Assembly (NCBI GenBank): GCA_014896255.1
Contig: JADBKT010000017.1
Location: forward strand, 62,001 to 126,000
Direction: 5' to 3'
Length of the DNA stretch: 64,000 nt
From: Hydrogenibacillus sp.
GTDB lineage: Bacteria; Bacillota; Bacilli; Thermicanales; DSM-22653
Of the stretch, positions 16,178 through 24,436 are shown one piece after another. Position 1 is the first letter of the stretch, and each line of letters opens with the position of its first letter. A program made the position numbers and the translations under genes. The notes under the pieces are model-generated. The model saw only the letters and a program-made list of their open reading frames with translations, searched no databases and was not told the DNA's origin.

Positions 16178-17542
16178 TCAGATCGCAAACGTCTCTTCGT
16201 CCAATGGCTCAAGGAGCGTTTTCAAGGTCTTCAAAAACGCGCCGGCGGCGGCGCCGTCCATGACGCGGTGATCCAGCGAAAGCGTCAAGTTGACCATGTC
16301 GCGGATGGCGATCGTCGCCTCGTCGACGACGACCGGCCGCTTGGTGATCGCTTCGATGCTCAAGATCGCCGCCTGCGGCGGATTGATGATCGGCATGGAA
16401 AGGACCGAACCGAAGGCGCCTGTATTGTTCACCGTAAACGTCCCGCCTTCGATGTCCGACGGGGCAAGCCGTCCGCTTTTCGTTCGCTGGACAAGGTCGT
16501 TTAGCGCCCTCGCCAGGCCGACGACCGACAAACCGTCTGCGCCTTTGATCACCGGCACGTAGAGCACGTCGTCATGGGCGACGGCGACAGAAAGGTTGAT
16601 CGCGCGTTTCAGGACGATCGCATCGCCGTCCCAGGAGGCGTTCAGCACCGGGTGCCGGCGCAGCGCGATCGTCACGGCTTTGAGGAAAAACGGCAAAAAC
16701 GTCAAGTTGAAACCCTCGCGGCGGTAAAATTCGTCTTTGACCGCCTGACGGTAACGGACGAGGCGCGTGACGTCGACCTCAACCATCATCCAGGCATGCG
16801 GAGCGGTGTGCTTGCTTTCCGTCATGCGTTCGGCGATCCTCCGCCGCACCGGCGAGATCGGTCGGCGCACGTCGCCGGTATCCGATGTGGACCCGGCGGG
16901 TTCCGTTCCCTTCCGAACGCTCGGCTGAGACGCCGCCGGCGTCCCCGATATCGGCGACGCCGAAGGAAGCGTTGAATCGACCGGCATGGAAGTCGACGCA
17001 GGCGGCGCCGTCTCGGAAGCGACGCCCGGAACCTCCCGCGCTTCGGAAACGGCGGCGATGTAGCTTAGCACATCTCTACGCGTAATACGCCCATGTTCGC
17101 CCGTTCCCCGAATCTGGCCGAGGTCCACCTGATACGCTTCGGCCAGACGCCGAACGGCCGGCGAATAACGACCGCGCGGCAGTTTTCCGGCGTCGTTCGT
17201 CCGGCGGTGCACGTCGAAAGCGGCGACGTCGCCTGCGCGGATCGCGCGATCCTCAGCGTTCGCTTCGCCGTCTAGCGTCTTGCCGCCGGCGTCGGCTCCG
17301 GCGGCGAGGCGAAGGCGGGCGATCGGCGTGCCGACCGGTACCGTTTCGCCTTCCGGGACGAGCAGCGCCTCGAGGACGCCGGCTTCCGTCGCCGGCACTT
17401 CGGCCGTCACTTTATCCGTGATCACTTCACAGAGCGGCGCGTATTGCCGAACGGCGTCGCCGACGGCAACAAGCCAACGGGCGATCGTCCCTTCGGTCAC
17501 GCTCTCGCCGAGCTTGGGCATCGTCACTTCGATGATCGTCAA
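16178..17542 (-). CDS. bkdB: Branched-chain keto-acid dehydrogenase E2 (lipoamide acyltransferase)
   Basis: Core E2 subunit that transfers the branched acyl group from lipoyl to CoA. 454 residues: one lipoyl domain (1-78; lipoyl Lys44 in ITDKVTAE), an Ala/Ser/Thr/Pro linker, a peripheral subunit-binding domain (about 123-160, YSPAVRRLAEAYQV...GTGEHGRITRRDV), another linker and the acyltransferase domain ending in His425-x3-Asp429-Gly. One lipoyl domain is normal for Gram-positive BCKDH. It is last in the bcd-lpd-bkdAA-bkdAB order and has a terminator after it. Confidence 0.95.
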   Translation of the reverse strand: MTIIEVTMPKLGESVTEGTIARWLVAVGDAVRQYAPLCEVITDKVTAEVPATEAGVLEALLVPEGETVPVGTPIARLRLAAGADAGGKTLDGEANAEDRAIRAGDVAAFDVHRRTNDAGKLPRGRYSPAVRRLAEAYQVDLGQIRGTGEHGRITRRDVLSYIAAVSEAREVPGVASETAPPASTSMPVDSTLPSASPISGTPAASQPSVRKGTEPAGSTSDTGDVRRPISPVRRRIAERMTESKHTAPHAWMMVEVDVTRLVRYRQAVKDEFYRREGFNLTFLPFFLKAVTIALRRHPVLNASWDGDAIVLKRAINLSVAVAHDDVLYVPVIKGADGLSVVGLARALNDLVQRTKSGRLAPSDIEGGTFTVNNTGAFGSVLSMPIINPPQAAILSIEAITKRPVVVDEATIAIRDMVNLTLSLDHRVMDGAAAGAFLKTLKTLLEPLDEETFAI

Positions 17543-17566
17543 ATGTTCTCCCTCCTTTCGGAGCGT

Positions 17567-18553
17567 TTAGAAACGGGCCAGAGCGCGCATCGCCTCGGCG
17601 ATTTTGTCGACCGACGGCATGAACCACGCCTCCAGCGGCGGGCTGTAAGGCATCGCCGGAACATCGGGCCCGGTCAAACGGCGGATCGGCGCATCGAGAT
17701 CGAAGAGCGCTTCTTCGGCGATGATCGCCGCCACTTCCCCGCCGACGCCGCCCTCGCCGTTGTCTTCATGGACGATGAGCACCTTTCCCGTCCTGCGCGC
17801 CGCTTCGACGATCATTGGCCGGTCGAGCGGGTAGAGCGAGACCAGATCGAGCACCGTCGCCTCGATGCCTTCTTCCCGCGACAGCCGCTCGGCGGCTTCC
17901 AGGGCATAAGGAACCATCAGTCCGTAGGCGATGACGGTGAGATCTTCTCCTTCACGTTTCAAGCGCGCCCGATCCAGAGGAATGGTGTACCATTCGTCCG
18001 GAACGTCGGCTTTAAGCAGGCGGTACAACTTTTTATGTTCCAAAAACAACACCGGATCCTCGGAGACGATCGCCGCGGCCAAGAGTCCCTTCGCGTCGAT
18101 CGGATCGGAAGGCGTCACGACCCTGAGGCCGGGGTTGCCGGTGAACACTTTTTCCACGCTCTGCGAATGGTACAGCGCCCCGTGCACGCCGCCTCCGTAC
18201 GGCGTGCGGATGACGAGCGGCACGCTCCAACCGTTGTTCGACCGGTAACGGATTTTGGCCGCTTCATTGATGATCTGATTCGTCGCCGGGAAGATATACT
18301 CGGCAAACTGAATCTCCGCCACCGGGCGCAACCCGTACGCCGCGGCACCGATCGCCACGCCGACGATCGCCGATTCCGCGAGCGGCGTGTCGACGACCCG
18401 CCGTTCGCCGAACCGCTCGTACAAACCGGCCGTGGCGCGGAACACGCCGCCGCGCCGGCCGACGTCTTCACCGAGGACAAAAACGCGTTCATCGCGCGAA
18501 AGCGCCTCATGGAGGGCGGCGTTGATCGCCTCGATGTACGTCCGCATCGTCAT
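17567..18553 (-). CDS. bkdAB: Branched-chain keto-acid dehydrogenase E1 beta
   Basis: 328-residue transketolase-type beta subunit. With E1 alpha it decarboxylates branched 2-oxo acids using thiamin diphosphate. GEDVGRRGGVFRATAGL, PLAESAIVGVAIGAA and HSQSVEKVF (with the His of the active site) are typical. The ATG overlaps the E1 alpha stop by 4 nt (ATGA), indicating coupling, and bkdB follows after 24 bp. Confidence 0.95.
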   Translation of the reverse strand: MTMRTYIEAINAALHEALSRDERVFVLGEDVGRRGGVFRATAGLYERFGERRVVDTPLAESAIVGVAIGAAAYGLRPVAEIQFAEYIFPATNQIINEAAKIRYRSNNGWSVPLVIRTPYGGGVHGALYHSQSVEKVFTGNPGLRVVTPSDPIDAKGLLAAAIVSEDPVLFLEHKKLYRLLKADVPDEWYTIPLDRARLKREGEDLTVIAYGLMVPYALEAAERLSREEGIEATVLDLVSLYPLDRPMIVEAARRTGKVLIVHEDNGEGGVGGEVAAIIAEEALFDLDAPIRRLTGPDVPAMPYSPPLEAWFMPSVDKIAEAMRALARF

Positions 18554-19626
18554 ACCCGTGCGCCTCCTCCCCCGGCGATTTCAGGCATCGCCTGTTGCCC
18601 GCGGGAAGCGCCGCGAGGTTCGCCGTGCGCCGCAGCAGAACCGTCCTCCGCGTAGACGTAGCGCATCGCGGTCGCCGGGTCGGGATACGGCGCCGCTTCA
18701 GCATACGCCGTCGCCTCGTCGATTTCGCGTTTTACCTCGGCTTCGAGCGCCGCAAGCGCCGCTTCCGTGATGAGCCCTTCGCGAAGCAGATAATGGCGGA
18801 CGGTAAGGAGCGGATCGCGCGCCTTAAGCGCCTCGACTTCCTCCCGGCTGCGATACGTTCGATCGTCGTCGTCGCTGGAATGCGGCGTCAAGCGATCCAC
18901 TTCCGCTTCGATGAGCGTTCCGCCTTCTCCGGCGATGGCCCGCTCCCGCGCTTCCCGCACGGCCTTGTAGACGGCGAACGGATCTGCGCCGTCGACTTTG
19001 ACGCCGACCATTCCGTAACTCGCGGCGCGGGAAGCGATGTCCGGCGAAGCAATCTGCCGCTCCAGCGGGACGGAGATGGCATAGCGGTTGTTTTCGACAA
19101 AAGCGATGATCGGCAGTTTGTGCACGCCGGCGAAGTTCAATCCTTCATGAAAATCCCCCTGGCTGCTCGTGCCGTCGCCGAAACTGACGAACGCGACGAA
19201 CGATTGACGGTCGTATTTGGCCGCCCAGGCAAAGCCGACGGCATGGGGAATCTGCGTTCCGGTGGGGCTCGATTGCGTAAAAATGCGCCGTTTCGGATCA
19301 CTGAAATGATTCGGCATCTGCCGGCCGCCGCTCGAAGGATCCTCGGCCTTGGCGAAGGCTCCGAGCATGATCTCCCGCGGCGTCACGCCGAGGGTGAGCA
19401 CGACGCCGAGATCGCGGTAATACGGCAGAACAAAGTCAACGCCCGCATGAAGCGCCATCGCCGCGCCGACCTGAGCCGCCTCGTGCCCCTGACAGGAGAT
19501 GACGAACGGCAGTTTTCCGGCCCGGTTTAAGAGCCATTGCCGCTCATCCAGGCGGCGCGCCAAAAGCATCAACCGGTAAATGGCCACCGCCTTGGCGTCA
19601 TCGATCAAAGCCGCTCGGTGATCCAC
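18550..19626 (-). CDS. bkdAA: Branched-chain keto-acid dehydrogenase E1 alpha
   Basis: 358-residue thiamin-diphosphate-binding subunit. FGDGTSSQGDFHEGLNFAGV (about 150-170) is the ThDP motif (GDG...N type), HFSDPKRRI precedes it, and RLTPHSSDDDDRTYR is the phosphorylation-loop equivalent. GTG start with GGAGGGGG 6 nt upstream. The C-terminal 25 residues are Gly/Ala-rich and not conserved in the family. Part of the bkd operon. Confidence 0.95.
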   Translation of the reverse strand: MDHRAALIDDAKAVAIYRLMLLARRLDERQWLLNRAGKLPFVISCQGHEAAQVGAAMALHAGVDFVLPYYRDLGVVLTLGVTPREIMLGAFAKAEDPSSGGRQMPNHFSDPKRRIFTQSSPTGTQIPHAVGFAWAAKYDRQSFVAFVSFGDGTSSQGDFHEGLNFAGVHKLPIIAFVENNRYAISVPLERQIASPDIASRAASYGMVGVKVDGADPFAVYKAVREARERAIAGEGGTLIEAEVDRLTPHSSDDDDRTYRSREEVEALKARDPLLTVRHYLLREGLITEAALAALEAEVKREIDEATAYAEAAPYPDPATAMRYVYAEDGSAAAHGEPRGASRGQQAMPEIAGGGGARV

Positions 19627-19641
19627 GGTTCCCCCTCCGTT

Positions 19642-21087
19642 TCAAGCGTGAATTTCCATCCCATGGACAGAAAGCGCCGCTTCCGTCATCGTCTCGGACA
19701 GCGTCGGGTGCGGACGGATCGCCTCCCCGAACTCTTCCGCGGCCGCATCCATGATCATCCCCAGCGCGACTTCGCCGATCAGTTCCGTCGCCCGCGGACC
19801 GATGACGTGCACGCCGAGCACGTCGCTCGTCTCCGCGTCGACGACGAACTTGACGAAACCGTCCGCCTCTCCTTCGATGAGCGCCTTCCCGTTGCTCCGA
19901 AAGGTCATCGTCCCCGTTTTCACCGCATATCCTGCGGCGCGCGCTTCATTTTCGGTGAGCCCGATCGACGCCACTTCCGGCGAGGCGTACGTGGCCCGCG
20001 GGACAAACCGCGGATCGACGCGCCCGCCGCGCCGCCCGGCGATGTGCTCCACCGCGCGCTTCGCTTCATGAGACGCGAGATGCGCCAACATCGGCGGCCC
20101 GATGACGTCGCCGACGGCGTAAATGTGCGGCTCGGCGGTCTGGTAGCGGTCATTCACCGCGATCCATCCGTTTTCGACGCGGATCTTCGTGTTCTTAAGG
20201 CCGATGTCGTCGATGTTCGCCGCGCGTCCGACGGCCACCAGAACGACATCGGCGGAGAGGGTCTCCGCGGACCTGGCGCCGGAACTGTTCGGCCGCACGG
20301 TGAGGGAAAGGCCGTCTTCGCGGACCTCGATGCCGAGGGCATCGAGCGTCGCGTCGGTCAGAACGCGGATTCCCCGTTTTTGAAAGACGCGCCGAAGTTC
20401 TCGGGAGATCGACTCATCTTCGCCGGGCAACAGGCGATCCATCGCCTCCACGATCGTCACCTCGGCGCCGAGGTCGCGCCAGAGCGAGGCCCACTCGACG
20501 CCGATCACGCCGCCGCCGATAATGATCGCCGAACGGGGAACAAAATCAAGGGCGAGCGCATCGTCGCTGGTCAGCACACGCCGGCCGTCGGGCACCAGCC
20601 CGGGAATCGACCGGGGTTTCGAGCCGGTGGCGATGACGACGTGCTTGGGCAAAAGCACGACGCCGTCCGCTTCGCCTTCGGCCAGCACGCTGATCGCGCC
20701 GGCCGTCGGGGAGAAGATCGACGGGCCGAGCAGGCGACCGGTTCCGTGGTAAACGTCGATGCGCCCTTTTTTCATCAGATAGTGAATGCCTTTCTCCAGG
20801 GTCGCGATGACCTCCGCTTTTCGCGCCTGTGCCCGATTCCAGTCGAAGCGCACGCCGTCCGCGACGACGCCGAACGCCTCCCCGCGTTCGCGCACGGTGC
20901 GGTAAAGCTCCGCCGCGCGAAGCAGCGATTTGGTCGGGATGCAGCCGCGATGCAGGCATGTTCCGCCGAGCCGTTCCCGCTCCACGATCGCCGTTTTGAG
21001 CCCGAGTTTTGCGGCGTAGACGGCGCCGACATACCCTGCGGGACCGCCGCCCAAAAAGACGACATCGTATTCTCGCGTCTCACTCAA
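19642..21087 (-). CDS. lpdV: Dihydrolipoamide dehydrogenase of the BCKDH complex (E3)
   Basis: FAD-dependent disulfide oxidoreductase that reoxidises dihydrolipoamide with NAD. From the TTG at 21087 it is 481 residues: FAD motif GGGPAGYVGA (13-22), redox pair Cys44 and Cys49 (GGTCLHRGCIPTK), NAD motif IIGGGVIGVE and the C-terminal His-Pro/Glu dyad (RPHPTLSE). TTG was chosen because GGAGG precedes it by 7 nt; the longer ATG form adds 16 residues unlike the family. It sits between bcd and bkdAA like B. subtilis lpdV. Confidence 0.94.
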   Translation of the reverse strand: MSETREYDVVFLGGGPAGYVGAVYAAKLGLKTAIVERERLGGTCLHRGCIPTKSLLRAAELYRTVRERGEAFGVVADGVRFDWNRAQARKAEVIATLEKGIHYLMKKGRIDVYHGTGRLLGPSIFSPTAGAISVLAEGEADGVVLLPKHVVIATGSKPRSIPGLVPDGRRVLTSDDALALDFVPRSAIIIGGGVIGVEWASLWRDLGAEVTIVEAMDRLLPGEDESISRELRRVFQKRGIRVLTDATLDALGIEVREDGLSLTVRPNSSGARSAETLSADVVLVAVGRAANIDDIGLKNTKIRVENGWIAVNDRYQTAEPHIYAVGDVIGPPMLAHLASHEAKRAVEHIAGRRGGRVDPRFVPRATYASPEVASIGLTENEARAAGYAVKTGTMTFRSNGKALIEGEADGFVKFVVDAETSDVLGVHVIGPRATELIGEVALGMIMDAAAEEFGEAIRPHPTLSETMTEAALSVHGMEIHA

Positions 21088-21141
21088 CGCCTGGCCTCCT
21101 TCTCCCGGAAATTCAATCGCTGAAGTTCCCGACAAGACGCA

Positions 21142-22251
21142 TCACGTCCGTCGGGCCGAAAGCCCCCGCAGCGCGTGCTTCGGGTCGGCCAAGAAGCGCT
21201 TCCGCACCCGCCGGACGGCCTCGATGCGTTCCAGTGCCAACCGTTCTGCCGCATCGTGCGGCGTGATCCCTTCTCGGTCGGCGACGGCGAAAATGTGTTT
21301 GACTTTGTCGTATAAGGTCTCGACTTTTTTCATCACCCGCTCGCGGTTGTAACCGTAAAGCTCGTCGGCGACGTTGATCACCCCGCCGGCGTTGATCACA
21401 AAATCCGGGGCATAAACGATGCCGCGTTCGACGAGCGCCGCGGCGTGGCGTGCGTCGGCCAGTTGATTGTTCGCCGCGCCGGCGACGACGCGCGCGCGCA
21501 GCCGGGGGACGGTCTCGTCGTTGAGAATGCCGCCCAGCGCATTGGGCGAAAAAATGTCGGCCTGAACGTCGTAAATCGCCTCCGGCGCCACCGCCTCCGC
21601 TTCGAATTCTTGCACAAACCGACGGACGTTGTCCTCATAAAGGTCGGTCACGATGAGGCGCGCGCCTTCTTCGTGCAGATGGCGGGCCAGATGATAGGCG
21701 ACATTCCCGCAGCCTTGAACGGCGATCGCGCGCCCGCGGAGCTCCGGCGTTCCGAAGGCTTTTTCGGCCGCCGCGCGCATCCCTTGATAGACGCCGAACG
21801 CGGTCACCGGCGCCGGGTTGCCGCTGGAGCCGAAGGCCGGCGAGACGCCGGTGACAAAATCCGTCTCCTGATAGATCATTTCCATATCTTGCACGGTCGT
21901 GCCGACATCTTCGGCGGTGATGTATCGTCCGCCGAGCGATGCCACACAGCGGCCGAAGGCGCGAAACAGCGCCTCGCTCTTGTCCTTGCGCGGATCGCCG
22001 ATGATGACGGCCTTCCCGCCGCCCAAGTCGAGCCCTGCGGCCGCGCTCTTGAGCGTCATTCCGCGCGCCAGACGAAGGACGTCGGTCAAGGCCTCCTCTT
22101 CCGAAGCGTAGGGCCACATGCGGGCGCCGCCGAGAGCCGGTCCGAGCGTCGTATCGTGAATGGCGATGATCGCTTTCAGTCCGCTCGAGGCATCCTGGCA
22201 GAAGACGACCTGTTCATAATCGAAATCCTGCATGCGTGACAAAATGGACAC
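21142..22251 (-). CDS. bcd: Leucine/branched-chain amino acid dehydrogenase
   Basis: NAD-dependent deamination of Leu, Val and Ile to the keto acids used by the BCKDH. From GTG 22251 it is 369 residues; catalytic Lys80 (LGGGKAVI) matches LeuDH numbering, GPALGGARM is the substrate loop and VQGCGNVAY the NAD motif. GTG is preferred over the ATG 11 codons upstream because GGAGG lies 8 nt before it and [13 protein letters not shown] aligns with the family start. First gene of the operon; ptb, buk and a BkdR regulator, present in the B. subtilis operon, are absent here. Confidence 0.95.
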   Translation of the reverse strand: MSILSRMQDFDYEQVVFCQDASSGLKAIIAIHDTTLGPALGGARMWPYASEEEALTDVLRLARGMTLKSAAAGLDLGGGKAVIIGDPRKDKSEALFRAFGRCVASLGGRYITAEDVGTTVQDMEMIYQETDFVTGVSPAFGSSGNPAPVTAFGVYQGMRAAAEKAFGTPELRGRAIAVQGCGNVAYHLARHLHEEGARLIVTDLYEDNVRRFVQEFEAEAVAPEAIYDVQADIFSPNALGGILNDETVPRLRARVVAGAANNQLADARHAAALVERGIVYAPDFVINAGGVINVADELYGYNRERVMKKVETLYDKVKHIFAVADREGITPHDAAERLALERIEAVRRVRKRFLADPKHALRGLSARRT

Positions 22252-22368
22252 GCCCTTCGCCTCCCCATGATTTTCCCCTCTCATTTTCGCCCAAAAAAGC
22301 GACGGCGTAAAGTGCTCTAAGAGATGCTCCTTAAAGAAGGTGGTCCAGTGTGTCCCTCAGCGAAGAAC

Positions 22369-22382
22369 TGTAAGCGCTTACT
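22369..22382. promoter_or_regulatory. Catabolite response element (cre) at the bcd promoter
   Basis: TGTAAGCGCTTACT contains a perfect 12-bp palindrome GTAAGCGCTTAC and agrees with the CcpA consensus at nearly every position. It covers the predicted transcription start of the bcd-bkd operon (near 22379), a placement that normally gives repression by CcpA. Confidence 0.75.
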
Positions 22383-22385
22383 TTG

Positions 22386-22414
22386 ATTTTATTGAATGTA
22401 CATCGTCTTGTAAA
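22386..22414 (-). promoter_or_regulatory. Sigma-A promoter of the bcd-bkd operon
   Basis: Minus strand: TTTACA (22414-22409), 17 bp, TAAAAT (22391-22386). The leader to the bcd GTG is about 128 nt. No -24/-12 sigma-54 promoter, as used for B. subtilis bkd, was seen. Confidence 0.65.
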
Positions 22415-22448
22415 GCGCGCTTCCGAGCCCGCGGTATGCGATGTGGTG

Positions 22449-22457
22449 TGATATGAT
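22449..22457 (+). promoter_or_regulatory. Extended -10 promoter of the YqzF-like gene
   Basis: TG-A-TATGAT lies 21 bp before the ATG, with GGAGGGG between. There is no good -35 hexamer. The leader would be only about 15 nt. Confidence 0.4.
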
Positions 22458-22478
22458 GAAAGCGGAGGGGATCGATCG

Positions 22479-22775
22479 ATGGATCGCACCGACGTTATTT
22501 TGCGCCGGACATTGGCGTTGATCGTGCTCGCCGCGGTAGGGCTCGTCGCCGCCGTCGGCGTCGATTGGATGAAAGATGCATTTTTTTCGGCTATTTCGGG
22601 CATCGGTTTTTCATGGGCGCGCGCCGTTTTGGGATTGCTCTTTTTTCTCTTCGGCCTCGCGTTTCTCGGCGGCTTTATCTTCTATCGCGACGCGAAGAAG
22701 AGCTATCTACAACCGCGCTTTTTGAAATGGTATCGCCGGCGTTTTAAAAAACGCCGAAAAGGGGCGGCCGGTTAA
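22479..22775 (+). CDS. yqzF: YqzF-like DUF2627 membrane protein
   Basis: 98-residue protein with two membrane helices (about 9-30 and 45-70) and a very basic C-terminus (RRRFKKRRKG). GLAFLGGFIFYRDAKK is the conserved DUF2627 segment. In B. subtilis yqzF is a neighbour of the bkd genes; here it is divergent from bcd. GGAGGGG lies 8 nt before the ATG. Function unknown. Confidence 0.8.
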   Translation: MDRTDVILRRTLALIVLAAVGLVAAVGVDWMKDAFFSAISGIGFSWARAVLGLLFFLFGLAFLGGFIFYRDAKKSYLQPRFLKWYRRRFKKRRKGAAG

Positions 22776-22781
22776 CGCCCC
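22757..22781 (-). terminator. Probable terminator of the MraY-like gene
   Basis: Minus strand GGGGCG (22781-22776), 9-nt loop, CGCCCC (22766-22761), then TTTT. It overlaps the last codons and stop of the convergent YqzF-like gene. Confidence 0.5.
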
Positions 22782-22816
22782 CTGGCTTTAAAGCGCGGCC
22801 GCCCTCGCCGGTCAAT

Positions 22817-23722
22817 TTAAGCGTTTGGGCGACGCACCGTTCGCCCCTCGTCTTGAGCGAGCGGACGCTCCAAACCCAGCCGATCGACGGCGGACAGCAC
22901 CCGCGAGCGCACAATGACGTCCGAGAGCGAACGACGTTCGCTTAAAGCGGCCAGCGCCGCCAGCCCGAAGACGACGCTGAAGCCGATCTCCGGAGGGGCC
23001 GCCCACAGCCGCTCCAGCAAGACGAGCGCGAGGACGGCGACGCCGGCTTCGCCGATCATCCCGCGCATCCGGCGATCATCGCCGCATAAGGCGATGAGGG
23101 ATCCGGCGAGCACCGGGAGCGGCGGCCGCTCGGCGATCGGCGCGGCGGCGAGCGTCGGAGTAAAAACGATTGCGTAGAGGATGAAAAATCCTTTGAGCGC
23201 GCGAAGCGGCCGGGTGTCGAGCAAGTTCAACCCGTGGGCAAGAGCGGCGAACGCAAGCGCCCCGAAGACGGGAGACGCTCCGACGCGTGCCGCGGCCAGC
23301 GCGCCGAGCGGCGGGTAGAGCAGAAGCTTCATCACCCCCGTCGTCGGTTTTCCGGTCGTAAAGAGGCGGCGTATATGACCGCCGATGCCTTTGATCGCCG
23401 TTTCTCCGAAAGCGTCGTCCAGCCAACCGATGAACGCGGCCGTAAGCGCCAGCGCTTCGAAAGACGCCGCCAAACGGGTCGGAGCGGCGAACGAGGCATC
23501 GATCGATATGTCGTGCAAACCGTCGAAGGTGACGGCGGGCGTAAGACCGAACGGCAACGAGAACAGCCAGGCAAACGGCAGGACGACGCCGGTGCCGACC
23601 GGAATACGCCGGCCGACGACATTGGGCTTGAGCCATCCCGTGCGTTCGGCGATCCGGCGATATCCGCCGATCAACAAAACCGTCAAGGCGAAGGCCGTAA
23701 GCGCCGCGAACAACGCGCGCAC
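22817..23722 (-). CDS. MraY/WecA-like polytopic membrane protein (phosphoglycosyltransferase superfamily, divergent)
   Basis: 301-residue integral membrane protein, about nine hydrophobic segments. GWLDDAFGETAIKG (around residue 99) resembles the DD-x-x-K/G motif and GLNLLDTRPLRALKGF (around 173) the NLLDGxDGL motif of MraY/WecA/TagO enzymes, which attach sugar-1-phosphates to undecaprenyl phosphate. Both are degenerate: NLLDTRPLRALK lacks the second catalytic Asp-Gly, and HHH-type C-terminal motifs are not obvious. It might be a non-canonical transferase or an inactive partner. It is the last gene of the steA-GT2 unit, 1 bp after the GT2 stop. Confidence 0.68.
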   Translation of the reverse strand: MRALFAALTAFALTVLLIGGYRRIAERTGWLKPNVVGRRIPVGTGVVLPFAWLFSLPFGLTPAVTFDGLHDISIDASFAAPTRLAASFEALALTAAFIGWLDDAFGETAIKGIGGHIRRLFTTGKPTTGVMKLLLYPPLGALAAARVGASPVFGALAFAALAHGLNLLDTRPLRALKGFFILYAIVFTPTLAAAPIAERPPLPVLAGSLIALCGDDRRMRGMIGEAGVAVLALVLLERLWAAPPEIGFSVVFGLAALAALSERRSLSDVIVRSRVLSAVDRLGLERPLAQDEGRTVRRPNA

Positions 23723-23723
23723 G

Positions 23724-24419
23724 TCAACCGACCTCCGCCGCTTGCTTCATGGCATCATAGGCGCGAAGCGCCCGGACGATGTCCCAACCTTGCCGCATCC
23801 GGTGCAAAAAGCCCGCCGGCGTCTTCCCGAGGCGGCGATGATCGAACGGAAGCGCGATCTCGAGCGGCACGAGGCCCTCGGCGAGGCTCGACAAGGTGAG
23901 CATCACTTCCACCCCGTAGCGCAGATCCAATCGGTCTGCCCACCGCCGTGCCAATGCGCCGCTTAGCGCGCGCTGTCCCGAAAGCGGCTGCTTAAGCCGA
24001 ACGCCGCTGCGGCGGAAAATCTCCTCTTGAGCGAAACGGCTCACCCAGCCGAAGCCGTCTCCGTGCGCGCGGGGGACGAGACCGACGACGTGGTGTGCAC
24101 GTCCTGCCCAAATCGCCTCGACGAGCCGCCTGCCGTGCGCCGCCGTCGCGCCTAAGTCGCTGTCCAAAAACAACAGCACTTCCCCGCTCGCCGCCCGGAT
24201 TCCGCTCATGATGGCCCGACCTTTGCCGCGGTTCGTCCGGTGGCGGACGAGACGCACCGGCGGCGGAAAAGACAACGCCGCCGTGACGTCACGGCTGCCG
24301 TCGTCGACGACGATGAGTTCATCCCAAAACGGTCGGTCCAAAAGCGCCCGCACCGTCTCGAACAGCGTCCAACCCGCGTTGTACGCCGGGACGATGATGC
24401 TGGTCGTCGGTCGGGACAT
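23724..24419 (-). CDS. Family 2 glycosyltransferase, SteA-linked
   Basis: 231-residue GT-A fold enzyme without membrane helices. SIIVPAYNAG near the N-terminus, VVDDGSRDV for the first Asp motif and FLDSDLGA for the DXD motif are all present, and the C-terminal half has the QPLSGQRALSG acceptor-side segment. I place the start at the ATG preceded by AGGAAGG; a GTG seven codons earlier overlaps the steA stop (GTGA) and is equally possible. Sits between steA and the MraY-like gene, so a cell-envelope glycan role near the division septum is inferred, not shown. Confidence 0.82.
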   Translation of the reverse strand: MSRPTTSIIVPAYNAGWTLFETVRALLDRPFWDELIVVDDGSRDVTAALSFPPPVRLVRHRTNRGKGRAIMSGIRAASGEVLLFLDSDLGATAAHGRRLVEAIWAGRAHHVVGLVPRAHGDGFGWVSRFAQEEIFRRSGVRLKQPLSGQRALSGALARRWADRLDLRYGVEVMLTLSSLAEGLVPLEIALPFDHRRLGKTPAGFLHRMRQGWDIVRALRAYDAMKQAAEVG

Positions 24420-24436
24420 TGCCGCCTTCCTGCCGC

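Noticed and set aside
19537-21123. 528-aa plus-strand frame opposite lpdV
   Set aside because: Shadow of the dihydrolipoamide dehydrogenase gene; no ribosome site or motif.
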